Program-made: the position numbers and the translations under genes
The notes under the pieces: model-generated
Told to the model about the DNA's origin: nothing
Databases searched by the model: none
The model's input: the letters and a program-made list of their open reading frames with translations, nothing else
In this document: piece after piece, positions 1-4,978 of the stretch
Position numbering within the stretch: position 1 is the stretch's first letter
Layout: every line of letters begins with the position of its first letter
NCBI GenBank assembly: GCA_030614035.1
Contig: JAUWKW010000027.1
Location: 1-10,795 of the forward strand
Reading direction: 5' to 3'
DNA from: Chromatiales bacterium
GTDB lineage: Bacteria > Pseudomonadota > Gammaproteobacteria > Steroidobacterales > GCA-2729495
Length of the DNA stretch: 10,795 nucleotides

Positions 1-405
1 CAGCAACACCTCTTGCTCGAATGATTTTCGAGCCAGTAACATTTCCTTATTGTACTTGCCATTACGTGGCGTAAGAGCTAGATAGTTGCGAATAATCAAT
101 TCTGCGCGTTTGGCTTTGTAGGTCCGCAGGAATGGCTGAATCTGCTTGATAAGGTTTAAGGCCTGACGGTTATAGACGACATACGCGAAGCTAGGGGTAT
201 GGTTTTGATGAACGACACGCTTGCTTGTAATCTTGCCGGCACCAACTTTTTCAGATACGAATTTAAGAAGATCTATATCTGTATTGCTTATAGATAAAGC
301 TGGATGACGGTTCTCGTTGCTGTGCTTCCGGGTAACCGTGATTGTACCGTCCGCATCAACAAGTCCTGCCAGATAAGCCGCGTCACATTCGCTTAAGTTG
401 TTCAT
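1..405 (-). CDS. LAGLIDADG homing endonuclease, I-CreI-like (partial, 3' end outside window)
   Basis: The reading frame is open from an ATG at 405 to the window edge, giving 135 residues without a stop. Residues 12-20 read LAGLVDADG, a single LAGLIDADG motif; D19 corresponds to the metal-binding aspartate of I-CreI (D20). Residues 87-112 (IKQIQPFLRTYKAKRAELII) resemble the LTQLQPFLKLKQKQANLVLK stretch of I-CreI, recalled from memory. One-motif enzymes of this family are about 160-170 residues long and act as homodimers that make a double-strand break at a long target site, driving homing of an intron or intein. An in-frame stop at 439-441 and no alternative start support the ATG at 405. No good Shine-Dalgarno is seen. 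The gene is clearly more AT-rich than the rest of the window, which suggests transfer. It lies 3' of ssrA on the same strand, beyond its terminator and outside the intron. The endonuclease family is secure; its target site is inferred. Confidence 0.9.
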   Translation of the reverse strand, partial: MNNLSECDAAYLAGLVDADGTITVTRKHSNENRHPALSISNTDIDLLKFVSEKVGAGKITSKRVVHQNHTPSFAYVVYNRQALNLIKQIQPFLRTYKAKRAELIIRNYLALTPRNGKYNKEMLLARKSFEQEVLL

Positions 406-446
406 AACCGTGATTTTCTCAAGCGCGGTAACGAACCATCAATGAG

Positions 447-470
447 AAAAACCCGGCTAAAAGCCGGGTT
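447..470 (-). terminator. Rho-independent terminator of ssrA
   Basis: On the minus strand an 8-bp perfect stem (AACCCGGC at 470-463, GCCGGGTT at 457-450) with a 5-nt loop is followed by a short T run (449-447). It starts 6 nt after the tmRNA CCA end, so the 3' trailer is very short. The stem is also followed by TTTTGT on the plus strand, so it may work in both directions. It separates ssrA from the homing endonuclease gene. Confidence 0.9.
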
Positions 471-493
471 TTGTATTGGTGGAGGCGGCGGGA

Positions 494-759
494 CAGCTGA
501 TCCATATCTTTCGATATGGGCTGGACTATTCCTTCACCTGCGTTTCAATGCAGGGGAGGGCGTATTGTGGATCATGTTGACGTGCAACTAATCCACCCTA
601 GTACTCCATAACCGAGGCCTTAGGAGCCTATGAGTCTCTAGCCGGCTTACTGGTTTCCCATTCACCGGACGGCGTTGGCATAGGATAAAGTCCCGTAGCG
701 TTCACCGTATGAGCCCTCTTTTCCATCGGGGATCACTCCCCGAGGCAACCATTTTACTA
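494..759 (-). mobile_element. Group I intron inserted in the tmRNA T-loop, ORF-less, 266 nt
   Basis: The segment splits the tmRNA T-arm exactly and folds as a group I core (all on the minus strand). P1 is short: exon CGAU (763-760) with GUUG (749-746), placing a U-G pair at the 5' splice site. P2 is the 18-nt hairpin 743-726. P3 is GAGGGC (718-713) with GCCCUC (561-556). P4 is ACGGUG (708-703) with CGCCGU (674-669). P6 is CCGG (668-665) with CCGG (645-642), enclosing the GAAA-looped hairpin 660-651. P7 is AGAGACU (639-633) with AUAGUCC (529-523). P8 is hairpin 554-537. P9 is hairpin 519-502 with a GAAA loop. The last intron base is G (494), as expected. Extra hairpins between P7 and the P3 3' strand (about 632-562) point to a group IA-like fold. 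Exact splice sites could shift by 1 nt. No ORF lies inside, so any homing needs an endonuclease from elsewhere. Confidence 0.92.
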
Positions 760-976
760 ATCGAACCCGCGTCCGTAAGTTCTCCGCCCTGCGATCTACA
801 TGCTTGTTCCGCCTTTAATCTTACTGACGGTAACCCGACGGGCAGGGTAGGCCGGCAGCCAGTCCGGAAAAGTTTTGACGCTCAGACCCCGAACGTGTCG
901 TCACGCGAGCTTGCGATAGGTTACCCCCGAGTCGGACGCACAAGCACGAACCTGTCGGAGGGCTATAGGCTGGTTT

Positions 977-1009
977 TTAAGCAGCTAAAGCGTAGTTGTC
1001 GTCGTTGGC
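977..1009 (-). other. tmRNA proteolysis-tag reading frame (ANDDNYALAA)
   Basis: Within the tmRNA the resume codon GCC at 1009-1007 opens a 10-codon frame, GCC AAC GAC GAC AAC TAC GCT TTA GCT GCT, ending in TAA at 979-977. It encodes ANDDNYALAA, to which alanine from charged tmRNA is added first. The E. coli tag is ANDENYALAA, so the only change is E to D at position 4. The terminal LAA recognised by ClpXP and other proteases is kept. The UAGUUG preceding GCC resembles the E. coli UAGUC context that sets the resume point. Confidence 0.93.
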
Positions 1010-1129
1010 AACTATAGGGTTTGCAGCTGGTTTTACGAGGTGATCTGCGCCTCGGCATGCACTCAGGGTTTCGCAACCCACGTCGAAACCATGTCGCCCC
1101 CAATCTGGTGGACCTCTGGCCGAACACCC

Positions 1130-1157
1130 AGTTTAGGGTCACGGGCTGGAAAGACAA
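1130..1157 (-). promoter_or_regulatory. Putative sigma-70-type promoter of ssrA
   Basis: On the minus strand TTGTCT (1157-1152) and TAAACT (1135-1130) are spaced by 16 nt. Transcription would begin near 1123, leaving a leader of about 20 nt for RNase P to remove before G1 at 1101. This is the best -35/-10 pair seen between smpB and ssrA. It is inferred from sequence only. Confidence 0.4.
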
Positions 1158-1242
1158 TAGCCGATTCCGCAAATTGGCCGGCTAAGGGGCCCGTTTGGCG
1201 CAACCCGCGGCCACAGTGGGGTAGAGAAAAATATAAGAATAA

Positions 1243-1265
1243 TCTATAAATAATTGATATATAGA
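1243..1265. repeat. AT-rich strip with an inverted repeat between smpB and ssrA
   Basis: The interval from about 1223 to 1286 is almost entirely A and T, in contrast with the GC-rich surroundings. It holds an inverted repeat with perfect arms TCTATA (1243-1248) and TATAGA (1260-1265). It could be a weak hairpin after smpB, a bent or protein-binding upstream element for ssrA, or no more than relaxed intergenic sequence. It is not a classic terminator, since the stem has no G-C core. Confidence 0.35.
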
Positions 1266-1271
1266 CATAAT

Positions 1272-1754
1272 TCATACATTTTTTTTCAACAATCGTTGCC
1301 GCTGCCGCTGCCAGTCGCGATCTTTTTCCACTGCCCGTTTGTCGTGCTGCTTCTTGCCCTTGGCCAGGCCGAGTTTCAGTTTGACCTTGCCCCGGCTCCA
1401 ATACAGTGACAATGGCACCAGCGCGTAGCCGCGCCGCTCCACGGCGCCGGTCAAACGATCAATCTGGCGACGATGCAACAACAGTTTGCGCGTTCGTACC
1501 GGATCCGGTTTGACGTGCGTCGACGCCGATACCAGCGGTGAGATATGAGCGCCGAGCAACCATGCCTCGCCGTCTTTTACGATCGCGTAACTCTCTTTAA
1601 TATTCGCTCGTCCGGCGCGCAGACTTTTGACTTCCCAGCCTTCCAGGCTCAACCCGGCCTCGAGATCCTCCTCGATGAAATAGTCGTGGCGCGCCTTACG
1701 ATTGTCAGCAATCGTGCGGCCGGCTGCCGTAGTTGAAGATTTTTTGCTGTTCAT
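1272..1754 (-). CDS. smpB: SsrA-binding protein SmpB
   Basis: SmpB binds the tRNA-like domain of tmRNA, mimics the missing anticodon arm and guides tmRNA into the ribosomal A site. The 160-residue product is of standard length. It shows the family signatures [12 protein letters not shown] (18-29), the [14 protein letters not shown] block (39-52), RTRKLLLH (87-94) and [12 protein letters not shown] (129-140). It ends in a basic tail that in the family folds into the decoding-centre helix. The ATG at 1754 is preferred over the more distant 1814 start because MNSKKSS...[14 protein letters not shown] lines up with the E. coli N-terminus almost residue for residue; the upstream extension would overlap the region needed for the divergent promoter. 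The Shine-Dalgarno is weak. The gene lies just upstream of ssrA on the same strand, as in E. coli, and is divergent from the SNF transporter 74 bp away. Confidence 0.97.
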   Translation of the reverse strand: MNSKKSSTTAAGRTIADNRKARHDYFIEEDLEAGLSLEGWEVKSLRAGRANIKESYAIVKDGEAWLLGAHISPLVSASTHVKPDPVRTRKLLLHRRQIDRLTGAVERRGYALVPLSLYWSRGKVKLKLGLAKGKKQHDKRAVEKDRDWQRQRQRLLKKNV

Positions 1755-1766
1755 GGGTGGAGGCTG

Positions 1767-1795
1767 TTGTTCACAATTGCGCTTTGCTTCACAAT
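1767..1795 (+). promoter_or_regulatory. Putative promoter of the SNF transporter gene
   Basis: TTGTTC (1767-1772) and CACAAT (1790-1795) are spaced by 17 nt in the divergent intergenic region. Transcription from here would give a leader of about 27 nt carrying GGGGA (1816-1820) ahead of the ATG at 1829. The call rests on consensus resemblance only. Confidence 0.35.
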
Positions 1796-1828
1796 CCTGC
1801 CAATTTTCCGTCACCGGGGAAAGCCCGC

Positions 1829-3241
1829 ATGCCTGAGCAATCGGCTTCTTCTACACGCCGTGATTCCCTTCATGGCCTGTGGTCGTCACGCTTTGCATTT
1901 ATTCTGGCCGTGACCGGGTCCGCCGTCGGCCTAGGCAATATCTGGAGATTTCCCTATGTCGCCGGCGCAAACGGTGGAGGCGCTTTCGTGGCGGTTTATC
2001 TGCTGTGCGTGTTTGCGATCGGCTTACCAATCATGATGGCCGAAGTGCTGATTGGCCGTCGCGGGCGCCGTAACCCGGTCGCAACCATGACCTTGCTCGG
2101 CGAGGAAGAAGCCGGTCATCCAAGCTGGGGTCTGGTCGGCCTCCTGGGTGTGGTCACCGGGTTCCTGATCTTATCTTTCTATAGTGTCATTGCCGGCTGG
2201 ACCGGCGCCTACATCATCAAGAGCGCCATCGGTGAATTCGTCGGAGCCGAACCGGCAACCATCGCCGGGTCGTTTGCCGCGTTAACGGGCAGTGTTCTCA
2301 ACTCCGGGTTCTGGCATACCGTCTTCATGGCGGTGACCATGTTTGTGGTTGCGCGTGGCGTGGAGCGCGGCCTGGAACAGGCGGTGCGATTCATGGTACC
2401 CGCGCTGGTGGTGATTCTGCTGATTCTGCTGGGTTACGCGATGAATACCGGGGCGTTTCAGCAGGGCTTCGCATTTTTGTTCAAGCCCGATTTCGCGGCG
2501 CTGACAGGCAACGGAGTTTTGGCCGCGATGGGCCAGGCGTTTTTTTCGCTAAGCATTGGCATGGCAGCCGTCATGGCCTACGGGGCGTATCTGCCACAGC
2601 AAACTTCCATCATCGGCACGTCGGTTGCGGTCGTCTGCGCCGATACTGCAATCGCGATTCTGGCCGGGCTGGTTATATTTCCGATCGTCTTTGCCAACGG
2701 TCTGGACCCCAATGCAGGCCCCGGCCTGATATTCGAGACTCTGCCGCTGGCTTTCGGGCAATTGCCCGGCGGCGCGATCTTCGGTGCGTTGTTTTTCCTG
2801 CTGCTGGCTTTTGCCGCTTTGACGTCAGGAATCAGCCTGATGGAACCGGCCGTCGCGTGGATCATGGAAAATCATGGCCTGGGCCGCGCGCAGGCTACAA
2901 CATTGGTCGGCACAATTATCTGGGTTCTCGGCTTCACGACAGTTTTGTCGTTCAACCGGCTCAGCGACTTCCGGTTCTGGAACGGGACAATCTTCGACAA
3001 CATCGGTTTTCTGACTAGCAATATCATGCTGCCGGTCGGTGGTCTGCTGATTACAGTGTTTGCCGGCTGGGTCATGTGCCAGAACTCCAGTGCAGACGAG
3101 CTCGACGAAACGGCCGGAACGCTGTACCGCCTGTGGCGGTTCCTGGCGCGCTATGTCGCACCGGTCGCCGTACTCCTTATCTTTCTGAATGCGACTGGCC
3201 TGCTGGCACCGGTATTTGACGCCCTGATGCCGCAGGGATAG
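1829..3241 (+). CDS. Sodium-dependent transporter, SNF/NSS family
   Basis: This is a LeuT-fold, sodium-coupled symporter of the inner membrane. Bacterial members generally import amino acids or related compounds; the substrate cannot be told from the sequence. The 470-residue protein is rich in membrane helices. It carries the TM1 signature [14 protein letters not shown] (30-43), whose unwound part binds Na+ and substrate in LeuT, then NGGGAF (48-53). The TM6-type segment [18 protein letters not shown] lies at 238-255, and the TM8 region [15 protein letters not shown] at 326-340. A last hydrophobic segment is at about 442-460. The ATG at 1829 is chosen over an upstream start at 1733, because the latter would add 32 residues overlapping smpB, while GGGGA stands 8 nt before 1829. 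It sits between smpB and ratA, which are adjacent in E. coli, so it is an insertion into that block. No functional tie to ribosome rescue is evident. Confidence 0.93.
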   Translation: MPEQSASSTRRDSLHGLWSSRFAFILAVTGSAVGLGNIWRFPYVAGANGGGAFVAVYLLCVFAIGLPIMMAEVLIGRRGRRNPVATMTLLGEEEAGHPSWGLVGLLGVVTGFLILSFYSVIAGWTGAYIIKSAIGEFVGAEPATIAGSFAALTGSVLNSGFWHTVFMAVTMFVVARGVERGLEQAVRFMVPALVVILLILLGYAMNTGAFQQGFAFLFKPDFAALTGNGVLAAMGQAFFSLSIGMAAVMAYGAYLPQQTSIIGTSVAVVCADTAIAILAGLVIFPIVFANGLDPNAGPGLIFETLPLAFGQLPGGAIFGALFFLLLAFAALTSGISLMEPAVAWIMENHGLGRAQATTLVGTIIWVLGFTTVLSFNRLSDFRFWNGTIFDNIGFLTSNIMLPVGGLLITVFAGWVMCQNSSADELDETAGTLYRLWRFLARYVAPVAVLLIFLNATGLLAPVFDALMPQG

Positions 3242-3331
3242 TCGTAGTTGTGGGAATGGGCATAACGATGTCAGACAACAGCCGTCGACCGTGCCTGTTT
3301 ACGTCACCCCTGACCGCGCCCGGCGAATTCC

Positions 3332-3772
3332 ATGCGCTCAGTTGAGCGCCAGGCGATCGTTCCCTTTGCGCCGGCCGCAATGTATGCGCTGGTAGCTGAT
3401 ATTGAACACTACCCCGATTTCCTGCCTTGGTGCGAGGCTTCCCGCATCGTGTCTCGTTCGGAGGACGAAGTCGTTGCAAGCCTGACCATTGGTTTGGGCG
3501 CATTGCGTACATCATTCACGACCGCGAATACGCTGGATGGGCCGCAGGCGCTGATCATGACACTGGTGGACGGGCCATTCTCGTCTCTTGAAGGGCGTTG
3601 GCGGTTCGATGCGCTGGGGGATTCGGGTTGCAAAGTGTCTCTGGATATAGAATTCGAGTTTGCAGGCTCGACGCAGGATCTGTTGTTTGGGCGTATCTTC
3701 GAATCACTATGCAATGATTTGATTGACGCGTTCACGCTGCGGGCCCGATCGCTTTACGATGAACCCCAGTAA
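3332..3772 (+). CDS. ratA: RatA family START/COQ10-like protein
   Basis: The 146-residue product belongs to the RatA/YfjG family, which shares the START-like, COQ10-type hydrophobic-pocket fold. In E. coli RatA has been reported to bind the 50S subunit and block subunit joining; other relatives act in ubiquinone handling, so the role here is open. Family features include VERQAIVPFAPAAMYALVAD (4-23), HYPDFLPWC (27-35), a TLVDGPFSSLEGRWRF block (77-92) and the C-terminal GRIFESLCNDLIDAFTLRA (119-137). The length matches the E. coli core protein. No strong Shine-Dalgarno precedes the ATG. About 90 bp without an obvious promoter separate it from the transporter gene, so it may be co-transcribed. 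Its last 14 nt overlap rnfH. Confidence 0.93.
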   Translation: MRSVERQAIVPFAPAAMYALVADIEHYPDFLPWCEASRIVSRSEDEVVASLTIGLGALRTSFTTANTLDGPQALIMTLVDGPFSSLEGRWRFDALGDSGCKVSLDIEFEFAGSTQDLLFGRIFESLCNDLIDAFTLRARSLYDEPQ

Positions 3773-4073
3773 CATTGAAATTGAAGTTGCATATGCGCGC
3801 CCGGACGTGCAGCGCATTATCGCGCTGCGCGTTCCGCCCGGAACAACGGCGCGGGCGGCATTGCGCCTGTCCGGGCTGGTCGAAATTTTTCCGGAGATCG
3901 ATGCCGATCGCTGCGCCCTGGGAATATTCGGGCAGCTGATCCCCGATAAGGACACGGAGCTGGAAAATGGCGACCGCGTCGAGGTGTATCGGCAGCTGGC
4001 ACGTGACCCGAAAGAAGCACGGCGCGAACGCGCCGCGCTTGGCGCGAATGAGGAGGGCGACAAGCGGTCTTAG
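3759..4073 (+). CDS. rnfH: RnfH family protein (UPF0125, ubiquitin-like fold)
   Basis: RnfH proteins are small beta-grasp (ubiquitin-like) proteins of unknown biochemical role. The E. coli member, next to ratA, has been called RatB, but an antitoxin role is not well supported. The 104-residue product has the family's IEIEVAYARPDVQ start (6-18), the LGIFGQLIPDKDTELENGDR stretch (53-72) followed by VEVYRQL, and the typical basic tail DPKEARRERA (83-92). The ATG at 3759 is preferred to an upstream start at 3723 because it fits the family N-terminus. It overlaps the end of ratA by 14 nt, which suggests translational coupling. It converges on bamE, whose stop codon lies 20 bp away. Confidence 0.93.
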   Translation: MNPSNIEIEVAYARPDVQRIIALRVPPGTTARAALRLSGLVEIFPEIDADRCALGIFGQLIPDKDTELENGDRVEVYRQLARDPKEARRERAALGANEEGDKRS

Positions 4074-4093
4074 GCCGTCGCTACTGAGTTGCG

Positions 4094-4429
4094 TCAAGTG
4101 GGCTTAAGCGGGACGTCGCGTTGGACTTCACGGACCACATCACTATCGAAATACACGATTATCCATCGCCGCTCCGCTTTTCGACTGCGGCCCTGCTTGA
4201 AGTAATACACATAGTCCCACCGGTCGTTGTGGAACGCGTCCGGGGCCACCGGTGTTCCGAGCAAAAACCGCACCTGATTGCGCGTCATGCCGGCCTTGAC
4301 CGCGTCAATGTCATCCTGTTCCAGCAGATTTCCCTGCTGCACGTCAACGCGATATACGCAAGCGCCGAGCCAGATGGCGGCGGTGGCAAGCAATGCTATG
4401 CGATACCGTTTTGCTGATACGCTGGTCAA
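4094..4429 (-). CDS. bamE: Outer membrane protein assembly factor BamE (lipoprotein)
   Basis: BamE is a lipoprotein of the BAM complex, anchored on the inner face of the outer membrane and supporting beta-barrel insertion by BamA. From a TTG at 4429 the product is 111 residues, close to the 113 of E. coli. It has basic residues (KRYR, 7-10), a hydrophobic stretch (11-21) and the lipobox LGAC with C24 as the lipidated residue. The SmpA/OmlA domain follows, including GMTRNQVRFLLGTP (47-60) and the DRWDYVYYF motif (69-77). No ATG or GTG stands at a sensible place in this frame. The only ATG start is at 4627, which would cover the fur start and place 66 extra residues before the signal peptide, so TTG is preferred with moderate certainty. 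The gene is divergent from fur. Confidence 0.92.
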   Translation of the reverse strand: MTSVSAKRYRIALLATAAIWLGACVYRVDVQQGNLLEQDDIDAVKAGMTRNQVRFLLGTPVAPDAFHNDRWDYVYYFKQGRSRKAERRWIIVYFDSDVVREVQRDVPLKPT

Positions 4430-4474
4430 GACGTTGATGGCTCGGGGTTGTTGGTGGGGCGCTGGTCGCCGTGG

Positions 4475-4505
4475 TTGAACTGGTGGATAATTTGCAGACG
4501 ATAAT
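4475..4505 (+). promoter_or_regulatory. Putative fur promoter with two GATAAT hexamers
   Basis: In the bamE-fur intergenic region TTGAAC (4475-4480) stands 19 nt before GATAAT (4500-4505), a possible -35/-10 pair with a long spacer. A second GATAAT occurs at 4486-4491. GATAAT is the unit of the classical Fur box, but here the copies are 8 nt apart and no inverted ATTATC partner is present, so autoregulation by Fur is only a possibility. Confidence 0.25.
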
Positions 4506-4544
4506 AACGCAGATTGGCCTGGGCGAATAACGCGAGGGACGGGG

Positions 4545-4946
4545 TTGGAAAACAGGCACCTTAAGGAAGCTGGGTTACGGGTTACCTCGCCTCGAGTCCT
4601 GATCCTGCAACTGCTCGAGTTGAGCAAGGAGCGCCATCTGAGCGCCGAGGAGATCTATAGATCCCTCGTCGATGCAGGCGAAGCAATTGGTCTCGCAACC
4701 GTGTACCGCGTGTTATCGCAATTCGAATCGGCCGGGTTGGTCACGCGGCACCACTTCGAGGAAGGCCATTCGGTGTTTGAAAGGAACAGGGGGCAACACC
4801 ACGACCATATGGTCTGCATCGAAACCGGCGATGTCGTCGAATTTGTCAATGAGGATATCGAGAAGTTACAGCGCGAAACAGCTGAAGCACACGGCTATGA
4901 GATTGTCGATCATGATCTCGTATTATTCGTGCGGCCAAAAAACTAA
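4545..4946 (+). CDS. fur: Ferric uptake regulator Fur
   Basis: Fur is the Fe2+-responsive dimeric repressor of iron-uptake genes. The 133-residue product has the N-terminal winged helix (LKEAGLRVTSPRVLIL, 6-21; recognition region GLATVYRVLSQFESAGLV, 49-66). The dimerisation and metal-binding domain includes H85-H86-D87-H88 and E99. Where E. coli Fur has CxxC, this protein has C91-I-E-T94, and the C-terminal cysteine pair is absent because the protein ends at N133. Length and the HHDHMVC-x2-TG pattern are those of Pseudomonas Fur, which does not depend on the structural CxxC zinc site. The start is a TTG at 4545 with GAGGG (4534-4538) just upstream. It fits the family N-terminus, and no ATG is available. 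The gene is divergent from bamE and converges on recN with only 15 bp between stops. Confidence 0.96.
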   Translation: MENRHLKEAGLRVTSPRVLILQLLELSKERHLSAEEIYRSLVDAGEAIGLATVYRVLSQFESAGLVTRHHFEEGHSVFERNRGQHHDHMVCIETGDVVEFVNEDIEKLQRETAEAHGYEIVDHDLVLFVRPKN

Positions 4947-4978
4947 GCGTTCAAACTTAACTCAGCCGGCAGTTTTTT
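4937..4978. terminator. Possible bidirectional terminator between fur and recN
   Basis: AAAAAACT (4937-4944) and AGTTTTTT (4971-4978) form 8-bp inverted arms across the stops of the convergent genes fur and recN. The stem is mostly A-U with a 26-nt loop, so it is a weak candidate; its placement at a convergent junction with T runs on both strands is the main support. Confidence 0.3.

Larger units (their letters stand above)
477..1101 (-). ncRNA. ssrA: tmRNA (transfer-messenger RNA), gene interrupted by a group I intron
   Basis: tmRNA is charged with alanine, enters stalled ribosomes with SmpB, and switches translation onto its own tag reading frame, releasing the ribosome and marking the protein for proteolysis. 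The 5' end GGGGGCGACA starts at 1101 and is followed by the conserved tmRNA 5' domain (TTTCGAC...GCGAAACC). The 3' end CCGCCTCCACCA finishes at 477 with an encoded CCA. GGGGGCG pairs fully with CGCCTCC, including the G3-U pair recognised by alanyl-tRNA synthetase. The conserved string GGACGCGGGTTCGAT ends at 760, and its T-arm partner TCCCGCC begins at 493; between them lies the intron 494-759. Exon 1 is 760-1101 (342 nt) and exon 2 is 477-493 (17 nt), giving a mature RNA of about 359 nt, close to the 363 nt of E. coli. The gene lies directly downstream of smpB. Confidence 0.95.

Noticed and set aside
477-1101. A permuted, two-piece tmRNA as explanation for the gap in the T-arm.
   Set aside because: The two parts are in normal 5' to 3' order, and the spacer folds as a group I intron ending in G; two-piece tmRNA genes carry the 3' part upstream.
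709-1249. Open frames of 60-110 codons on both strands over the tmRNA and the intron edge (e.g. 709-1017 plus, 963-1172 minus, 1040-1249 plus).
   Set aside because: They lie over a structured RNA gene, lack known motifs and ribosome binding sites, and their composition is explained by the tmRNA.
1272-1814. Longer smpB with an ATG at 1814.
   Set aside because: The extra 20 residues have no counterpart in the family, while the ATG at 1754 matches the E. coli N-terminus.
4094-4627. A 177-residue bamE starting at an ATG at 4627.
   Set aside because: It would overlap the fur start and place a non-conserved, basic and proline-rich stretch before the lipoprotein signal peptide.
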